Shown piece by piece: positions 17,361 to 26,348 of a stretch of 64,000 bases of DNA. This stretch comes from Bosea sp. (in: a-proteobacteria) (GTDB lineage Bacteria > Pseudomonadota > Alphaproteobacteria > Rhizobiales > Beijerinckiaceae), in NCBI RefSeq assembly GCF_023953965.1, contig NZ_JAMLIX010000002.1, forward strand, positions 310,001 through 374,000, written 5' to 3'. Every line of letters begins with the position of its first letter. Position 1 is the first letter of the stretch. A model generated the notes under the pieces. It was not told the origin of the DNA. It did not search any database and was given only the letters and a program-made list of their open reading frames with translations. The position numbers were made by a program, and so were the translations under genes.

Positions 17361-18446
17361 TCAGCGGGTGCGCGTGCGGACCTGGAAGACGTCGAAGGAG
17401 AGCTCGGCGACCTGCCACCACAGATACTGCTCCGAGCGGAAGGCGGCCATGGTGTCGATCGCCTTCTTGAAGTCCGGGTTCTTGGCCGAGATTTCGGTAT
17501 AGAGCTCGTTGGCGGCCTTCAGGCAGGCTTCCATCATGTCCTGCGGGAAGGGGCGAAGCTGCGTGCCGGCCGCGACGAGGCGCTTCAGCGCCGGCGGGTT
17601 CACCACGTCGTAGCGCGCCGCCATCTGCGTGTTGGCATAGGTGCAGGCGGCGGTCAGCGCGGCCTGATAGGACTTGGGCAGCGAATTCCACTTCTCCAGG
17701 TTGATGAAGGCGTGGACGGTCGGCCCGCCCTCCCAGAAGCCCGGATAGTAGTAATAGGGCGCGACCTTGGCGAAGCCGAGCTTCTCGTCGTCATAGGGGC
17801 CGACCCATTCGGCGCCGTCGATCGTGCCTTTCTCGAGCGCCGGATAGATGTCGCCGCCGCCGAGCTGCTGCGGCACCAGCCCGAGCTTCTGGAGCACGGA
17901 GCCGGCGATGCCGCCGATGCGCATCTTCAGGCCCTGGAGGTCGGCGACCGACTTGATCTCCTTGCGGAACCAGCCGCCCATCTGCGCGCCGGTGTTGCCG
18001 CAGGGAATGCCGTAGGCGTTGAATTTCTTGTAGAATTCGTTGAACAGCTCGTTGCCGCCGTGCTGGAACAGCCAGGCGTTCTGCATGCGTGCGTTGAGGC
18101 CGAAGGGGACCGAGGCCGCGATCGCGAAGGTCGGGTCCTTGCCGACATAGTAGTAGGAGACGGTGTGCGCCATCTCGACGGTGTTGTTGGTGACCGCGTC
18201 CAGCGCCTGGAGCGCCGGGACGATCTCGCCGCCGGCGAAGACCTGGATCTGGAATTTGCCGTCGGTCAGCTCCGAGACCATCTTGGCCATGATCTCGGCG
18301 CCGGCGAAGATCGTGTCGAGGGATTTCGGGAAGCTCGACGCCAGGCGCCATTTGATCTCGGGATTCGACTGGGCGACGGCAGGCATGGCGACGGCGGTCG
18401 CGGCGGCACCGGCCGCGGCGGTCTGGATGAACTGACGGCGCTTCAT
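17361..18446 (-). CDS. TRAP transporter substrate-binding protein, DctP family
   Basis: 361 residues. The N-terminus MKRRQFIQTAAAGAAATAVA has a twin-arginine motif and a signal sequence ending at VAQ, so Tat export is likely. The mature protein is a DctP-type solute receptor (IKWRLASSFPKSLDTIF, LQGLKMRIGGIAGSVLQKLG, WVGPYDDEKLGF). The sequence WVGPYDD and related residues are typical of receptors for alpha-keto acids, for example TakP, but the ligand is an inference. No DctQ or DctM subunit gene is adjacent, so it is an orphan here. ATG 18446 is preceded by GAGGAGAG. Confidence 0.9.
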   Translation of the reverse strand: MKRRQFIQTAAAGAAATAVAMPAVAQSNPEIKWRLASSFPKSLDTIFAGAEIMAKMVSELTDGKFQIQVFAGGEIVPALQALDAVTNNTVEMAHTVSYYYVGKDPTFAIAASVPFGLNARMQNAWLFQHGGNELFNEFYKKFNAYGIPCGNTGAQMGGWFRKEIKSVADLQGLKMRIGGIAGSVLQKLGLVPQQLGGGDIYPALEKGTIDGAEWVGPYDDEKLGFAKVAPYYYYPGFWEGGPTVHAFINLEKWNSLPKSYQAALTAACTYANTQMAARYDVVNPPALKRLVAAGTQLRPFPQDMMEACLKAANELYTEISAKNPDFKKAIDTMAAFRSEQYLWWQVAELSFDVFQVRTRTR

Positions 18447-18745
18447 CTGGAGGCTCTCCTCGGCTGTCTGACGGATGCAGGCGTTTCTGATGACGGCTTC
18501 TGTCGCCCGGCGGTCGAAATCGGGTTGTAGCGAAAGGGCTTGCGAAGCGCGAGGGATTTCAGCGCCGATTCCTGCGACTTTCGGGTAAGTTCCGGCCTCG
18601 GACCGGGCGTTTCCGCCCCCGGCGGGGCGCGGCATGCGCGGCCGTTCGGCGGGCGCTTAAAAGGGCGCGACATCCCCGCCGCGGATGTCGTAGAAGTCGC
18701 GCTGCAACACGGGTGCCGCCAGCGCGCCGCCGGAAAAGGAAGACC

Positions 18746-19525
18746 ATGATTCGGATTCGATCGATCGCGCGGGCCGCCGCGATGGGCGGGCTCCTCCTGC
18801 TGGCCCCCGCGGCTGAGGCCGAGGTGCCGGCCAACGGCAAGGCCTATCTGGACGCCGCCTTCGCCTCCGTCCAGTCGCTGCTCAGGCTCTACGACGGCAA
18901 GCCGACCCTGCCGCGCCTGTCCGACCCCGTCGACGGCAAGGTCCTGGCCGATGTCTGGAACCTGCCGGCGATCCTGGGCACGCCGCCCTATGCCGCGCCG
19001 GATCTGGCGCTGCTGCTCGAGTTCATCCAGAAGCAGACGCAGATCCTGCAGGTTTATGCGCTGTTCTCGCCGGAGCCGGGCCGCAAGGAGCCGGATCAGG
19101 CGGCCAACGCGGTCGAATTCCAGGACGAGCTGAGCCACGCGCGCGTCTTCCTGCTCAGGGCGGCCGGCGGCGCGCTTTCGGCGATCAATGATTTCTCCTT
19201 CAGGCTGAAGGACGACGAGAAGACCGAGGAGCGGGCCCGGGGCCTCAGGGAGATGCGGCTCGGCCTTCAGGAGATCGTGGTCGGCTCGGCGCTGGCGCTG
19301 CGCGATCCGGGATTGACCGACGCCAACCGCCTGCTCATCGCCGGGGCCTTCGCCGAGAACGCGGCCGGCATCGCCGCCGCGCTCGCGCCGCCCGACCGCA
19401 ATGCGCTCGTCGGCGCGCTTCAGGCCGTGCGCCCGTCCCTGCGGCCCGAGGCGCAAAAGGCGATCTCGGATTTCGCCACGGCCGTGGCGTCCGCCCCCTG
19501 CGAGGGCTTCTGCCTGGTCAATTGA
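18746..19525 (+). CDS. Secreted hypothetical alpha-helical protein
   Basis: 259 residues with a signal peptide (about 1-27, ending AEAEV). The mature part is rich in Ala, Leu and charged residues, predicted mostly helical, with one Cys pair near the end (APCEGFC). No family was recognised. Start ATG 18746 has AAAAGGAAGA as ribosome binding site. The 300 bp between this gene and the divergent TRAP gene must contain both promoters; no operator palindrome was seen there. Convergent with the spermidine-synthase-like gene, 7 bp between stops. Confidence 0.72.
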   Translation: MIRIRSIARAAAMGGLLLLAPAAEAEVPANGKAYLDAAFASVQSLLRLYDGKPTLPRLSDPVDGKVLADVWNLPAILGTPPYAAPDLALLLEFIQKQTQILQVYALFSPEPGRKEPDQAANAVEFQDELSHARVFLLRAAGGALSAINDFSFRLKDDEKTEERARGLREMRLGLQEIVVGSALALRDPGLTDANRLLIAGAFAENAAGIAAALAPPDRNALVGALQAVRPSLRPEAQKAISDFATAVASAPCEGFCLVN

Positions 19526-19532
19526 GGCCCCG

Positions 19533-20207
19533 TCAGGGCCGCCTCGCCAGCCAGATCACGTGCCGCGCCCCGCCGCCGCCGCGACGGGCGCGCGCCGTGA
19601 TCGTCTCGGCGGCAAAGCCCGCCTGGCGCAGCCGCCGGGTGAAGCCGTGGTCCGGCCCCGAGGACCAGACGGCGAGGATGCCGCCTTGCCGCAGCCCGGC
19701 CTTGGCCGCCTGCAACCCGGCCGGCCCGTAGAGCCGGTCGTTGCCGGCGACGGTCAGCCCCTCCGGGCCGTTGTCGACGTCCAGCAGGATCGCGTCGTAG
19801 CGCCCCTTGCCGGTTGCGATCACCGCCGCGACATCGGCGATGATGAGCCGCAGGCGCGGATCGTCGAGAGAACCGGCGAAGACCGCTGCCATCGGCCCCC
19901 GCGCCCAGGCGGCGACGGCCGGGATCAGCTCGGCCACCTCCAGCTCCGCATCCGGCGGCAGGCCGGCGAGCGCGGCCCTGAGCGTGAAGCCCATCCCCAG
20001 CCCGCCGATCAGCATGCGCGGCCGCGCCCGCCCGGCCAGCCTTTCGCAGGCAAGCCGCGCCAGCGCCTCCTCCGAGCCGCTGAGGCGGCTGTTCATCAGC
20101 TCGTTGGCGCCGAGCATGATCGAGAACTCGCCGCCGCGCCGCTTCAGTCTGAGCTCGCCGCTGCCGTCGGGCAGCGCCGCGCTGTCGAGTACGCTCCAGG
20201 GTATCAC
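19533..20207 (-). CDS. Spermidine synthase-like SAM-binding protein
   Basis: 224 residues. Rossmann-fold methyltransferase-like domain of the spermine/spermidine synthase group: ANELMNSR, RMLIGGLGMGFTLRAAL (SAM-site glycine loop), LEVAELIPAVAAW, RLIIADVAAVI and YDAILLDVDNGPEGL. It is shorter than SpeE and lacks the usual N-terminal beta domain, as in many bacterial SpeE-like proteins of unknown reaction. No ATG fits the conserved N-terminus; the start is taken as GTG at 20207 (VIPWSVLDSAALPDG) with a weak GGCGAG upstream. Confidence 0.75.
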   Translation of the reverse strand: MIPWSVLDSAALPDGSGELRLKRRGGEFSIMLGANELMNSRLSGSEEALARLACERLAGRARPRMLIGGLGMGFTLRAALAGLPPDAELEVAELIPAVAAWARGPMAAVFAGSLDDPRLRLIIADVAAVIATGKGRYDAILLDVDNGPEGLTVAGNDRLYGPAGLQAAKAGLRQGGILAVWSSGPDHGFTRRLRQAGFAAETITARARRGGGGARHVIWLARRP

Positions 20208-20256
20208 GTCGCTCTCGCCTCGCCGGGGTGGCGCATGATCTATCCCCTCGCCGCGG

Positions 20257-20297
20257 TGCGGAAAAGGAGATTCCCCTGTCCCGCCCGATGCTCTAAG
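20257..20297. repeat. Degenerate copy of dispersed repeat family B
   Basis: About 33 of 42 positions match the right half of the 33483 unit, ending with the shared CCGATGCTCTAAG. It sits in the short divergent gap before the dehydrogenase gene. Confidence 0.5.
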
Positions 20298-20336
20298 CCC
20301 GCTGGCGGAGCCACGAAACGGCAAGCGGAGGGCAGC

Positions 20337-21203
20337 ATGGCCAAGGTCGCGTTCATCGGTCTGGGCGTCATGGGATTTCCCATGGCGGGACATCTCAAGG
20401 CCAAGGGGCATGAGGTCACCGTCTACAACCGCAACCCGGCGAAGGCGCGCGATTGGGTCGCCCGGCATGGCGGCCGCTCGGTGCCGACGCCGGCCGAGGC
20501 CGCGAAGGGCCAGGAGATCGTCTTCGCCTGCGTCGGCAACGACGACGACCTGCGCGCGGTGACGATCGCCGCGAACGGCGCCTTTTCCGGCATGGAGAAG
20601 GGCGCGGTCTTCGTCGACCACACCACGGATTCGGCCACCGTCGCGCGCGAGCTCCACGAGGTCGCGAAGCGGGGCGGCTTCGGCTTCGTCGACGCGCCCG
20701 TCTCGGGCGGGCAGGCCGGCGCCGAGAATGGCGCGCTGACCGTGATGTGCGGCGGCGAGCCGGAAGCCTATGCCAGGGTCGAGCCGGTGATCGCGAGCTT
20801 TTCGCGGATGTGCCGGCTGATGGGGCCGTCCGGCTCCGGCCAGCTCACCAAGATGGTCAACCAGATCTGCATCGCAGGCCTCGTGCAGGGCCTGTCGGAG
20901 GGCATTCATTTCGCCAAGCGCGCCGGGCTCGACGTCGAGACCATGCTGGAGGTGATCTCCAAGGGCGCCGCCGGCTCCTGGCAGATGGAGAACCGCGGCA
21001 GGACCATGGACCAGGGCAAGTTCGATTTCGGCTTCGCCGTCGGCTGGATGCGCAAGGATCTCGGCATCGTCCTCGACGAGGCGCGCCGCAACGGCGCCCA
21101 GCTTCCGGTCACCGCCCTGGTCGACCAGTTCTATGCCGAGGTCCAGAAGAAGGGTGGCAACCGCTGGGATACGTCGAGCCTGATCGCTCTCCTCGAAGGT
21201 TGA
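20337..21203 (+). CDS. NAD(P)-dependent beta-hydroxyacid dehydrogenase (HIBADH family)
   Basis: 288 residues. N-terminal Rossmann domain with AFIGLGVMGFPMAGHL, then the substrate-binding signature FVDAPVSGGQAGAENGALTV, the catalytic Lys in GSGQLTKMVNQI and the C-terminal helical domain ending in the KDLGIVLDEAR motif. Family members include 3-hydroxyisobutyrate dehydrogenase, tartronate semialdehyde reductase and related enzymes; the specificity cannot be fixed from sequence reading, and there is no pathway neighbour to help. ATG 20337 is preceded by GCGGAGGG. Confidence 0.9.
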   Translation: MAKVAFIGLGVMGFPMAGHLKAKGHEVTVYNRNPAKARDWVARHGGRSVPTPAEAAKGQEIVFACVGNDDDLRAVTIAANGAFSGMEKGAVFVDHTTDSATVARELHEVAKRGGFGFVDAPVSGGQAGAENGALTVMCGGEPEAYARVEPVIASFSRMCRLMGPSGSGQLTKMVNQICIAGLVQGLSEGIHFAKRAGLDVETMLEVISKGAAGSWQMENRGRTMDQGKFDFGFAVGWMRKDLGIVLDEARRNGAQLPVTALVDQFYAEVQKKGGNRWDTSSLIALLEG

Positions 21204-21227
21204 GACGGCCTTCGCCCGCGGCCGGCG

Positions 21228-22130
21228 TCATGGCGCCGGCTTGCGGGAGAGCTTCAGGTTGGAATCGGGCCGCACGCGCTGCCGGTGCATGGTGTAGAGG
21301 CCGCTGCCGACGATGAGCGCGACGCCGATGGTGGTGAAGAGATCCGGCACGTCGCCCCAGACCAGGTAGCCCAGCAGCGTCGCGAAGACGATGATCGAAT
21401 AGCGATAGAGCGAAACCACGCTGATATCGGTGCGGCGGAAGGCGCCGATGATGAAGAAGGTGCCGATCACGACCAGCACGGCGGCACAGGCGACATAGAC
21501 GCTCTCCAGCCGCCAGATCGGCTGCCATTCCTCGGTGAGGCCGAAGGCGATGGCGACGATGCCGGTCAGCACGGTGGTGGTCAGCGACACCACGGTCGAG
21601 GGAATGTCGTTGCTGATGAAGCGGGTCGACAGGTCCCTGGCGGCGGTGAGAAAGGCGCAGAACACGGCGACGATGGAGGCCGCGTTGAAGGCTTCGGCCC
21701 CGGGGCGCACCACGAACAGCACCCCGATGAAGCCGACGGTGAGCGCCAGCACCCGCCGCCAGCCGACGCGCTCGATCCGCAGCAGCACCGCCAGCGCGAC
21801 GATCAGCAGCGGCGAGGCCATGTTGATCGCGGTGAGGTTGGCGAGCGGCATCAGCCCGAGCGTCCAGCCGAAGGCCAGCGCGCTCAGGGCTTCGAGGAGG
21901 CCGCGCAGCAGCACGCGGGGGTTGAGCGCGGCGCTGAGCCGGTCACCCTGGCGCGCGGCGAAGACGAGCGCGATGCCGATCACGACGGCGAAGCCCGTCC
22001 TGAGCGTGATCGCCTGCCCGGCCGGATAGACCTCGCGCGCGAGCTTCATGAACGCGTCGTTGACGATGTAGAACGACATGGCCAGGAGCATGAAGAGGAT
22101 GCCGCGGCGGTTTTCGGCTGCGCTGGCCAA
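21228..22130 (-). CDS. DMT/EamA family transporter
   Basis: 300 residues with about ten membrane helices in two EamA repeats (NRRGILFMLLAMSFYIVNDA at the start and the second repeat from about residue 160). Members export amino acids, nucleotides or other metabolites; the substrate is unknown. The conserved N-terminal helix begins before the first ATG (22091), so a TTG at 22130 with GGATCC upstream is preferred; ATG 22091 would clip the first helix. The open frame beyond it is not coding in character. Confidence 0.85.
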   Translation of the reverse strand: MASAAENRRGILFMLLAMSFYIVNDAFMKLAREVYPAGQAITLRTGFAVVIGIALVFAARQGDRLSAALNPRVLLRGLLEALSALAFGWTLGLMPLANLTAINMASPLLIVALAVLLRIERVGWRRVLALTVGFIGVLFVVRPGAEAFNAASIVAVFCAFLTAARDLSTRFISNDIPSTVVSLTTTVLTGIVAIAFGLTEEWQPIWRLESVYVACAAVLVVIGTFFIIGAFRRTDISVVSLYRYSIIVFATLLGYLVWGDVPDLFTTIGVALIVGSGLYTMHRQRVRPDSNLKLSRKPAP

Positions 22131-22284
22131 GGGGTCGGATCCTGTTCGGAAGGCTTCGGGCCGGCGGCGGCTGCGGGGCATCGCACGCAAGGCAGCCATA
22201 CAGGGGCCGGCGGCGCGGGTCCAATGCATCCCGGGCAGGGAGGCCGTGCGGCGGTGTGGGCCCGTGAGGGAGCGGCTTGCGTCG

Positions 22285-23049
22285 TTACAGCCTGTCCCAG
22301 TCCACCGCGATGTCGAGCTTCCGGAAAGCGTCCTTCCAGAGCGCGGCGGCCTGTTCGAGCCGGGCGGGCTCGTAGACGCCCTGGACCTGATGGATGCCGA
22401 GCGTCCAGGCGCCGGCGCCCGCCTCCCGCCAGACCTTGTCGACGAGCCGCCGCAGCCGCTCCGGATCGCGGGCGCCGGCCGCATTGCCGAAGACGGTGAA
22501 CTGGCCCGAGTTCTGGAGCATGTCGGAAACAAGCAGGAGCCTGCGCTCCCCGGTCGCGACGCGGTTCTCGCGGCGCGAGACGACATCGCCGACCGCCTCC
22601 AGGATCGGCGACTGGTTGCCCTTGCCCGGCTGGGTCAGCACCGTCAGCGCCTCGTCGAGCGGGCGGCCGAACTTCTCGACCCATCTGACATATTCGCGCC
22701 GCGGATTGCCGATCAGCTCGCTCACCGTCCGGCCGGGATTGCACAGCGAGATCAGGGCGGGAAAGCCGGGCTCGAACACGTCGTTGAAGACATAGATCGA
22801 CAGCATCCGGTCGGCCGGCAGCGTCTCGCCGATCTGCTTGACCAGCGCCCTCAGCCGCCCCGCCTGCACCTGGCTCCACGGGTCGCTCTTGTCGACGAGG
22901 ATAAGTGTGTGCCCGACGGGTCCCGTCTTCGGGCACAGCGTTTCCTGGTCGCGCGGCGGGCCGCCGATGAGCGAGGGCGCCGCGAAGAAGCCGGCGAGGC
23001 TGAGCCCGGCGAGCACGGAGGCGACGATCGCCCAGTTCTCGGTCTTCAT
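22285..23049 (-). CDS. Envelope protein with VWA-like fold, third gene of an unknown membrane module
   Basis: 254 residues. One N-terminal hydrophobic segment (about 7-26) acts as signal anchor. The rest is periplasmic in character and looks like a von Willebrand A-type Rossmann fold: a first strand ending in the MIDAS-like HTLILVDKSDPW, then LSIYVFND, RRLLLVSDMLQNSGQFTVFG and WTLGIHQV. The Asp-x-Ser pattern is incomplete, so metal binding is doubtful. Two Cys (about 39 and 103) may pair. It ends a tightly packed leftward trio with the two membrane proteins encoded at 23060 and 24507. No family name is known to me. Confidence 0.7.
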   Translation of the reverse strand: MKTENWAIVASVLAGLSLAGFFAAPSLIGGPPRDQETLCPKTGPVGHTLILVDKSDPWSQVQAGRLRALVKQIGETLPADRMLSIYVFNDVFEPGFPALISLCNPGRTVSELIGNPRREYVRWVEKFGRPLDEALTVLTQPGKGNQSPILEAVGDVVSRRENRVATGERRLLLVSDMLQNSGQFTVFGNAAGARDPERLRRLVDKVWREAGAGAWTLGIHQVQGVYEPARLEQAAALWKDAFRKLDIAVDWDRL

Positions 23050-23059
23050 CCGCCGACCC

Positions 23060-24517
23060 TCAGCGTCTCGTCGCGGCGAAATCCTCCGCCGCCTGTTTGC
23101 GGGCCGCCTCGTCCCGCTCGAACGCCTCGCGGCCGGCCTGCGCCGCCGTGAGCTTCACCTGCTCGATCCGGCCTGCGAGATCGACGCCGCGCAGCAGCGT
23201 CAGCCGTTCCTTGAGCTTGGCCTCGATCAGGGCCGGCATGCTGGTGAGCTGCTGCTCGAAATCCTCGATCAGGCGCCGGACGGCGACGTATTCCGGCAGC
23301 TCTGCCGGCTGGTCGATCTCCGCCAGGTTGAGCGATTGCGTGAAATAGGCCGGGGGCAGGTCGGTGCGCACCCTGAGGTTCGCCTCGCGATACTGCATCA
23401 TCGCCGCGTCCTTGGCGGCGCGCAGTTGCCCGAGCCGGGAGAGATAAAGATCGCGCGCCGTCTCGGCGGCGGCCTTCACGCCCTGCAGCCTGCGAAGCTC
23501 GTCGTGGCAGTCCTCGCGGAAGCCGTCGCTGCGGCCGCGGACCGCCTCGAGCTCCGGCAGGAGCGTGGCGTCGAGCCGGCGGCGCTCCTCCTCGACCGCG
23601 CTCCAGCGCTGGCGCCAGCGCTTATAGGCCGATGCCTGGCCCGGATAGGTGCCGAAGGCGGAATAGCCCTTCGTCGCCGCGACGAAGGCGACGAGGCAGC
23701 CGATGATGACGAGCGCGACCGACTTGATGTCGTAGATCGCCAGGGGGTTCTCCATCAGGCGCGGCATCACCTGGAAGGAGCGTGCGTCCGGGTTGGCGAT
23801 CAGCATCTCGCGATAATGCCCGACGGCGAGGTTGAACAGCACGATCAGCGCGATCATCCCGGCATAGGCCGGCAGCGCCCAGAACAGATGCGAGCCCTTC
23901 ACATGCTGGCAGTAGCGCGCCGGGCCGACCCCCATGCAAAAGCCGAGCGCGATGTTGAGCGCCGAGATGATGACGGCGGTCGCAGCCCCGCCGATCAGGC
24001 CGAAATCGCTCGCCTCGGCGAAGAAATTGCCGTTGAGCAGGCTCTCGATCACCAGCGGCACGACGAGGAAGAACAGGATGAACTGCCATTTGTCGGGGCT
24101 GGGATCGGCGCTCAGCTTGTTCTCGTAGTTGAAGAAGGCGTATTCGCGCCTGGCCCTGAGCGCGTCGTAGACGCGCTGCTCCAGCTCGCCGCCATGCTTG
24201 CTCAGCATCCCGCGCATCGCCGCCTCGATGCCGCGCACCCCGTCCTCGAAGCGCTGCTGCGTGAACAGCGCGCGCCGGCCCGCGATCTCGGCCTGGACCG
24301 CGTTGAGGCTTGCCGCCGCCTCCTGCCGGATCGCCGTGGCATGCTCGCGCGCCCGGGCGATCAGGGTCTGCTCGGTCTGCGAGAGCATCGTCGCATCGGC
24401 GGCGGGCTGGTTCTCGAGGGCGTCACCGGCGCCGTGATGCCCGGCCCGCACCGCTTCGGCCAGATGATGGGCGCTGGGAGGGGAGGCCCAGGAGGCCTGG
24501 CCGTCGTCATTCGCCAT
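23060..24517 (-). CDS. Four-helix membrane protein with flanking coiled coils, second gene of the module
   Basis: 485 residues. A helical, charged N-terminal region (about 45-130) leads into four membrane segments (about 145-162, 172-198, 210-233 and 265-285), followed by a long helical C-terminal region (about 290-480) rich in Glu, Arg and Ala that is probably coiled coil. The last helix is followed by the conserved-looking KGYSAFGTYPGQ. No enzymatic motif was seen. The gene overlaps the preceding membrane protein gene by 11 bp and is 10 bp from the VWA-like gene, so the three products likely work together in the inner membrane. Not recognised as a known family. Confidence 0.7.
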   Translation of the reverse strand: MANDDGQASWASPPSAHHLAEAVRAGHHGAGDALENQPAADATMLSQTEQTLIARAREHATAIRQEAAASLNAVQAEIAGRRALFTQQRFEDGVRGIEAAMRGMLSKHGGELEQRVYDALRARREYAFFNYENKLSADPSPDKWQFILFFLVVPLVIESLLNGNFFAEASDFGLIGGAATAVIISALNIALGFCMGVGPARYCQHVKGSHLFWALPAYAGMIALIVLFNLAVGHYREMLIANPDARSFQVMPRLMENPLAIYDIKSVALVIIGCLVAFVAATKGYSAFGTYPGQASAYKRWRQRWSAVEEERRRLDATLLPELEAVRGRSDGFREDCHDELRRLQGVKAAAETARDLYLSRLGQLRAAKDAAMMQYREANLRVRTDLPPAYFTQSLNLAEIDQPAELPEYVAVRRLIEDFEQQLTSMPALIEAKLKERLTLLRGVDLAGRIEQVKLTAAQAGREAFERDEAARKQAAEDFAATRR

Positions 24518-25109
24518 GGGCGGCTCGCATCAGGATGTGGCGGGCCGTGACGACATCGGCCCAAAAATCGCGGAAGCCGGGATAGGCCGGGCGCCGATAG
24601 GCGCGCTCGAACCAGATCGTCAGGGAAATCAGCGCGCAAAGGCCGAGGATCGGCAGGAGCGCGCCGGAGAGGAATGCCGGCCCCTCCGCCGTGAGCTGCC
24701 GGGCCGTCGCCACGAGCCCGAGCCCGCTCGCGATCACCAGCAGGGCGCGGATGCGGTGGCGCCCGGTGTCGCAGGCGAGTTGCAGGCCCGCCCTCATCAG
24801 CGTGACGGCGAAGGCGGCGCAGAGTTCGAGCACGAGAAGCCCGACCGCGGCGGCGGCGACGCCGGCCCCGATCCCGGCCGGCGAGAGCGCGCGGAAGACG
24901 CCGCGCGCCGACGACCAGCCGAGAAACAGGCAAAGCAGCAGGGCCGCGAGCATCAGCATGGCGAGGAGGGGGAGCGGGCGCCGCAGCCGCGCCGCCATGA
25001 TGGCGAGCCGGGCCGCATGGGTCTGCCGCAGGATGTCGAGGCATGCCGCGCCGGTCGCCCGCAACCGGGCCGCCGCTACCTGAGCCATCCGACGCAACCG
25101 ACCCGCCAT
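24507..25109 (-). CDS. Membrane protein, first gene of the unknown module
   Basis: 200 residues. Basic amphipathic N-terminus (about 1-45) followed by four hydrophobic helices (about 46-66, 76-103, 122-140 and 148-168) and a charged C-terminal tail ending RAAHGE. The arrangement suggests a small inner-membrane subunit. It starts the module at ATG 25109, immediately after the short gap behind moaA. No homologue is recognised. Overlap with the next gene implies translational coupling. Confidence 0.65.
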   Translation of the reverse strand: MAGRLRRMAQVAAARLRATGAACLDILRQTHAARLAIMAARLRRPLPLLAMLMLAALLLCLFLGWSSARGVFRALSPAGIGAGVAAAAVGLLVLELCAAFAVTLMRAGLQLACDTGRHRIRALLVIASGLGLVATARQLTAEGPAFLSGALLPILGLCALISLTIWFERAYRRPAYPGFRDFWADVVTARHILMRAAHGE

Positions 25110-25173
25110 GACGGTGACGGTAGCGCTTTCGGGGGAGTGGTCAAGCCGCGCCGCTCCCCGCGCCTTGCCGGTC

Positions 25174-26187
25174 TCACCCGCCGGTGACGCTCATGTGCCG
25201 GCCGACCGCCGGGCGCTGATGGCGGCGGTCGATGATGAAGTCGTGGCCCTTCGGCTTGCGGGCGATCGCCTCGTCCATGGCGCGCAGCAGCAGGGCGTCG
25301 TCCGGCGAGGCGCGCACCGGCGCGCGCAGATCGGCGGCGTCCTCCTGGCCGAGGCACATATAGAGCGTGCCGGTGCAGGTCAGCCGCACGCGGTTGCAGC
25401 TCTCGCAGAAATTATGCGTCAGCGGCGTGATGAAGCCGACGAGCCCGCCGGTCTCCTTGACGCGGACATAGCGCGCCGGCCCGCCGGTGCGGTAGGGATC
25501 GTCGACCAGGGTATATCTGTCCATCAGCCGCCCGCGCACCACCGAGAGCGGCAGGTACTGGTCGACGCGGCCGGCCTCGATCTCGCCCATCGGCATGACC
25601 TCGATCAGGGTCAGGTCCATGTTAAGCCCGTGGGCCCACAGCATCAGATGCTCGATCTCGTCGTCGTTGACGCCCTTCAGCGCGACCGCGTTGATCTTGA
25701 CCCGGATGCCGGCCTTGCGTGCCGCCGCGATGCCGGCGAGCACGACGGCAAGGTCGCCCCGGCGGGTGATGGCGCGGAACTTGTCGGGGTCGAGCGTGTC
25801 GAGCGAGACGTTGACGCGGCGCACGCCGTAGCCGGCAAGCTCCTGGGCATGGCGGGAGAGCAGCGAGCCGTTGGTGGTCAGCGTCAGCTCCTCCAGCGCG
25901 CCGGAGGTGAGATGGCGCGAGAGCGAGCGGAACAGGCTCATGATGTCGCGGCGCACCAGGGGCTCGCCGCCGGTCAGCCTGAGCTTCTTCGTGCCGCGCG
26001 CGACGAAGGCGCTGGCGATCCGGTCGAGCTCCTCGAGCGTCAGCAGGTCCTTGCGCGGCAGGAACGTCATGTCCTCGGACATGCAGTAGACGCAGCGGAA
26101 ATCGCAGCGATCCGTCACCGAGATGCGCAGATAGGAGATGGTGCGGCCGAACGGGTCGACCAGCGGCGGCCGCGTCAGCGGCTTCAT
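25174..26187 (-). CDS. moaA: GTP 3',8-cyclase MoaA
   Basis: 337 residues. Radical SAM enzyme of molybdenum cofactor synthesis that converts GTP to 3',8-cyclo-7,8-dihydro-GTP. Seen: the first Fe-S motif CDFRCVYC, the SAM-binding LRLTGGEPL, the second cluster CESCNRVRLTCTG and the C-terminal GG tail (SVTGG) that is needed for activity in characterised MoaA. Start: ATG 26187 gives MKPLTRPPLVDPFGR; an in-frame TTG at 26223 would add 12 residues. Other moa genes are not in the window. The 161-bp gap to the divergent DUF971 gene shows no Moco riboswitch that I can recognise. Confidence 0.94.
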   Translation of the reverse strand: MKPLTRPPLVDPFGRTISYLRISVTDRCDFRCVYCMSEDMTFLPRKDLLTLEELDRIASAFVARGTKKLRLTGGEPLVRRDIMSLFRSLSRHLTSGALEELTLTTNGSLLSRHAQELAGYGVRRVNVSLDTLDPDKFRAITRRGDLAVVLAGIAAARKAGIRVKINAVALKGVNDDEIEHLMLWAHGLNMDLTLIEVMPMGEIEAGRVDQYLPLSVVRGRLMDRYTLVDDPYRTGGPARYVRVKETGGLVGFITPLTHNFCESCNRVRLTCTGTLYMCLGQEDAADLRAPVRASPDDALLLRAMDEAIARKPKGHDFIIDRRHQRPAVGRHMSVTGG

Positions 26188-26348
26188 GTCGTCGAGCAGC
26201 ACGTCTGCCTCACGTTCCCGCAACCGAAGCGGCCGCTCCGCGCAGGATGCGGGCGCGCCTTCGACTTGCTATAGCATGACATTGGCACTCAGCCGGCGAA
26301 GGTCAAGCGCCGGCAGCCTGCAGCCTTGCGAAAGGACAAAGACCGACC

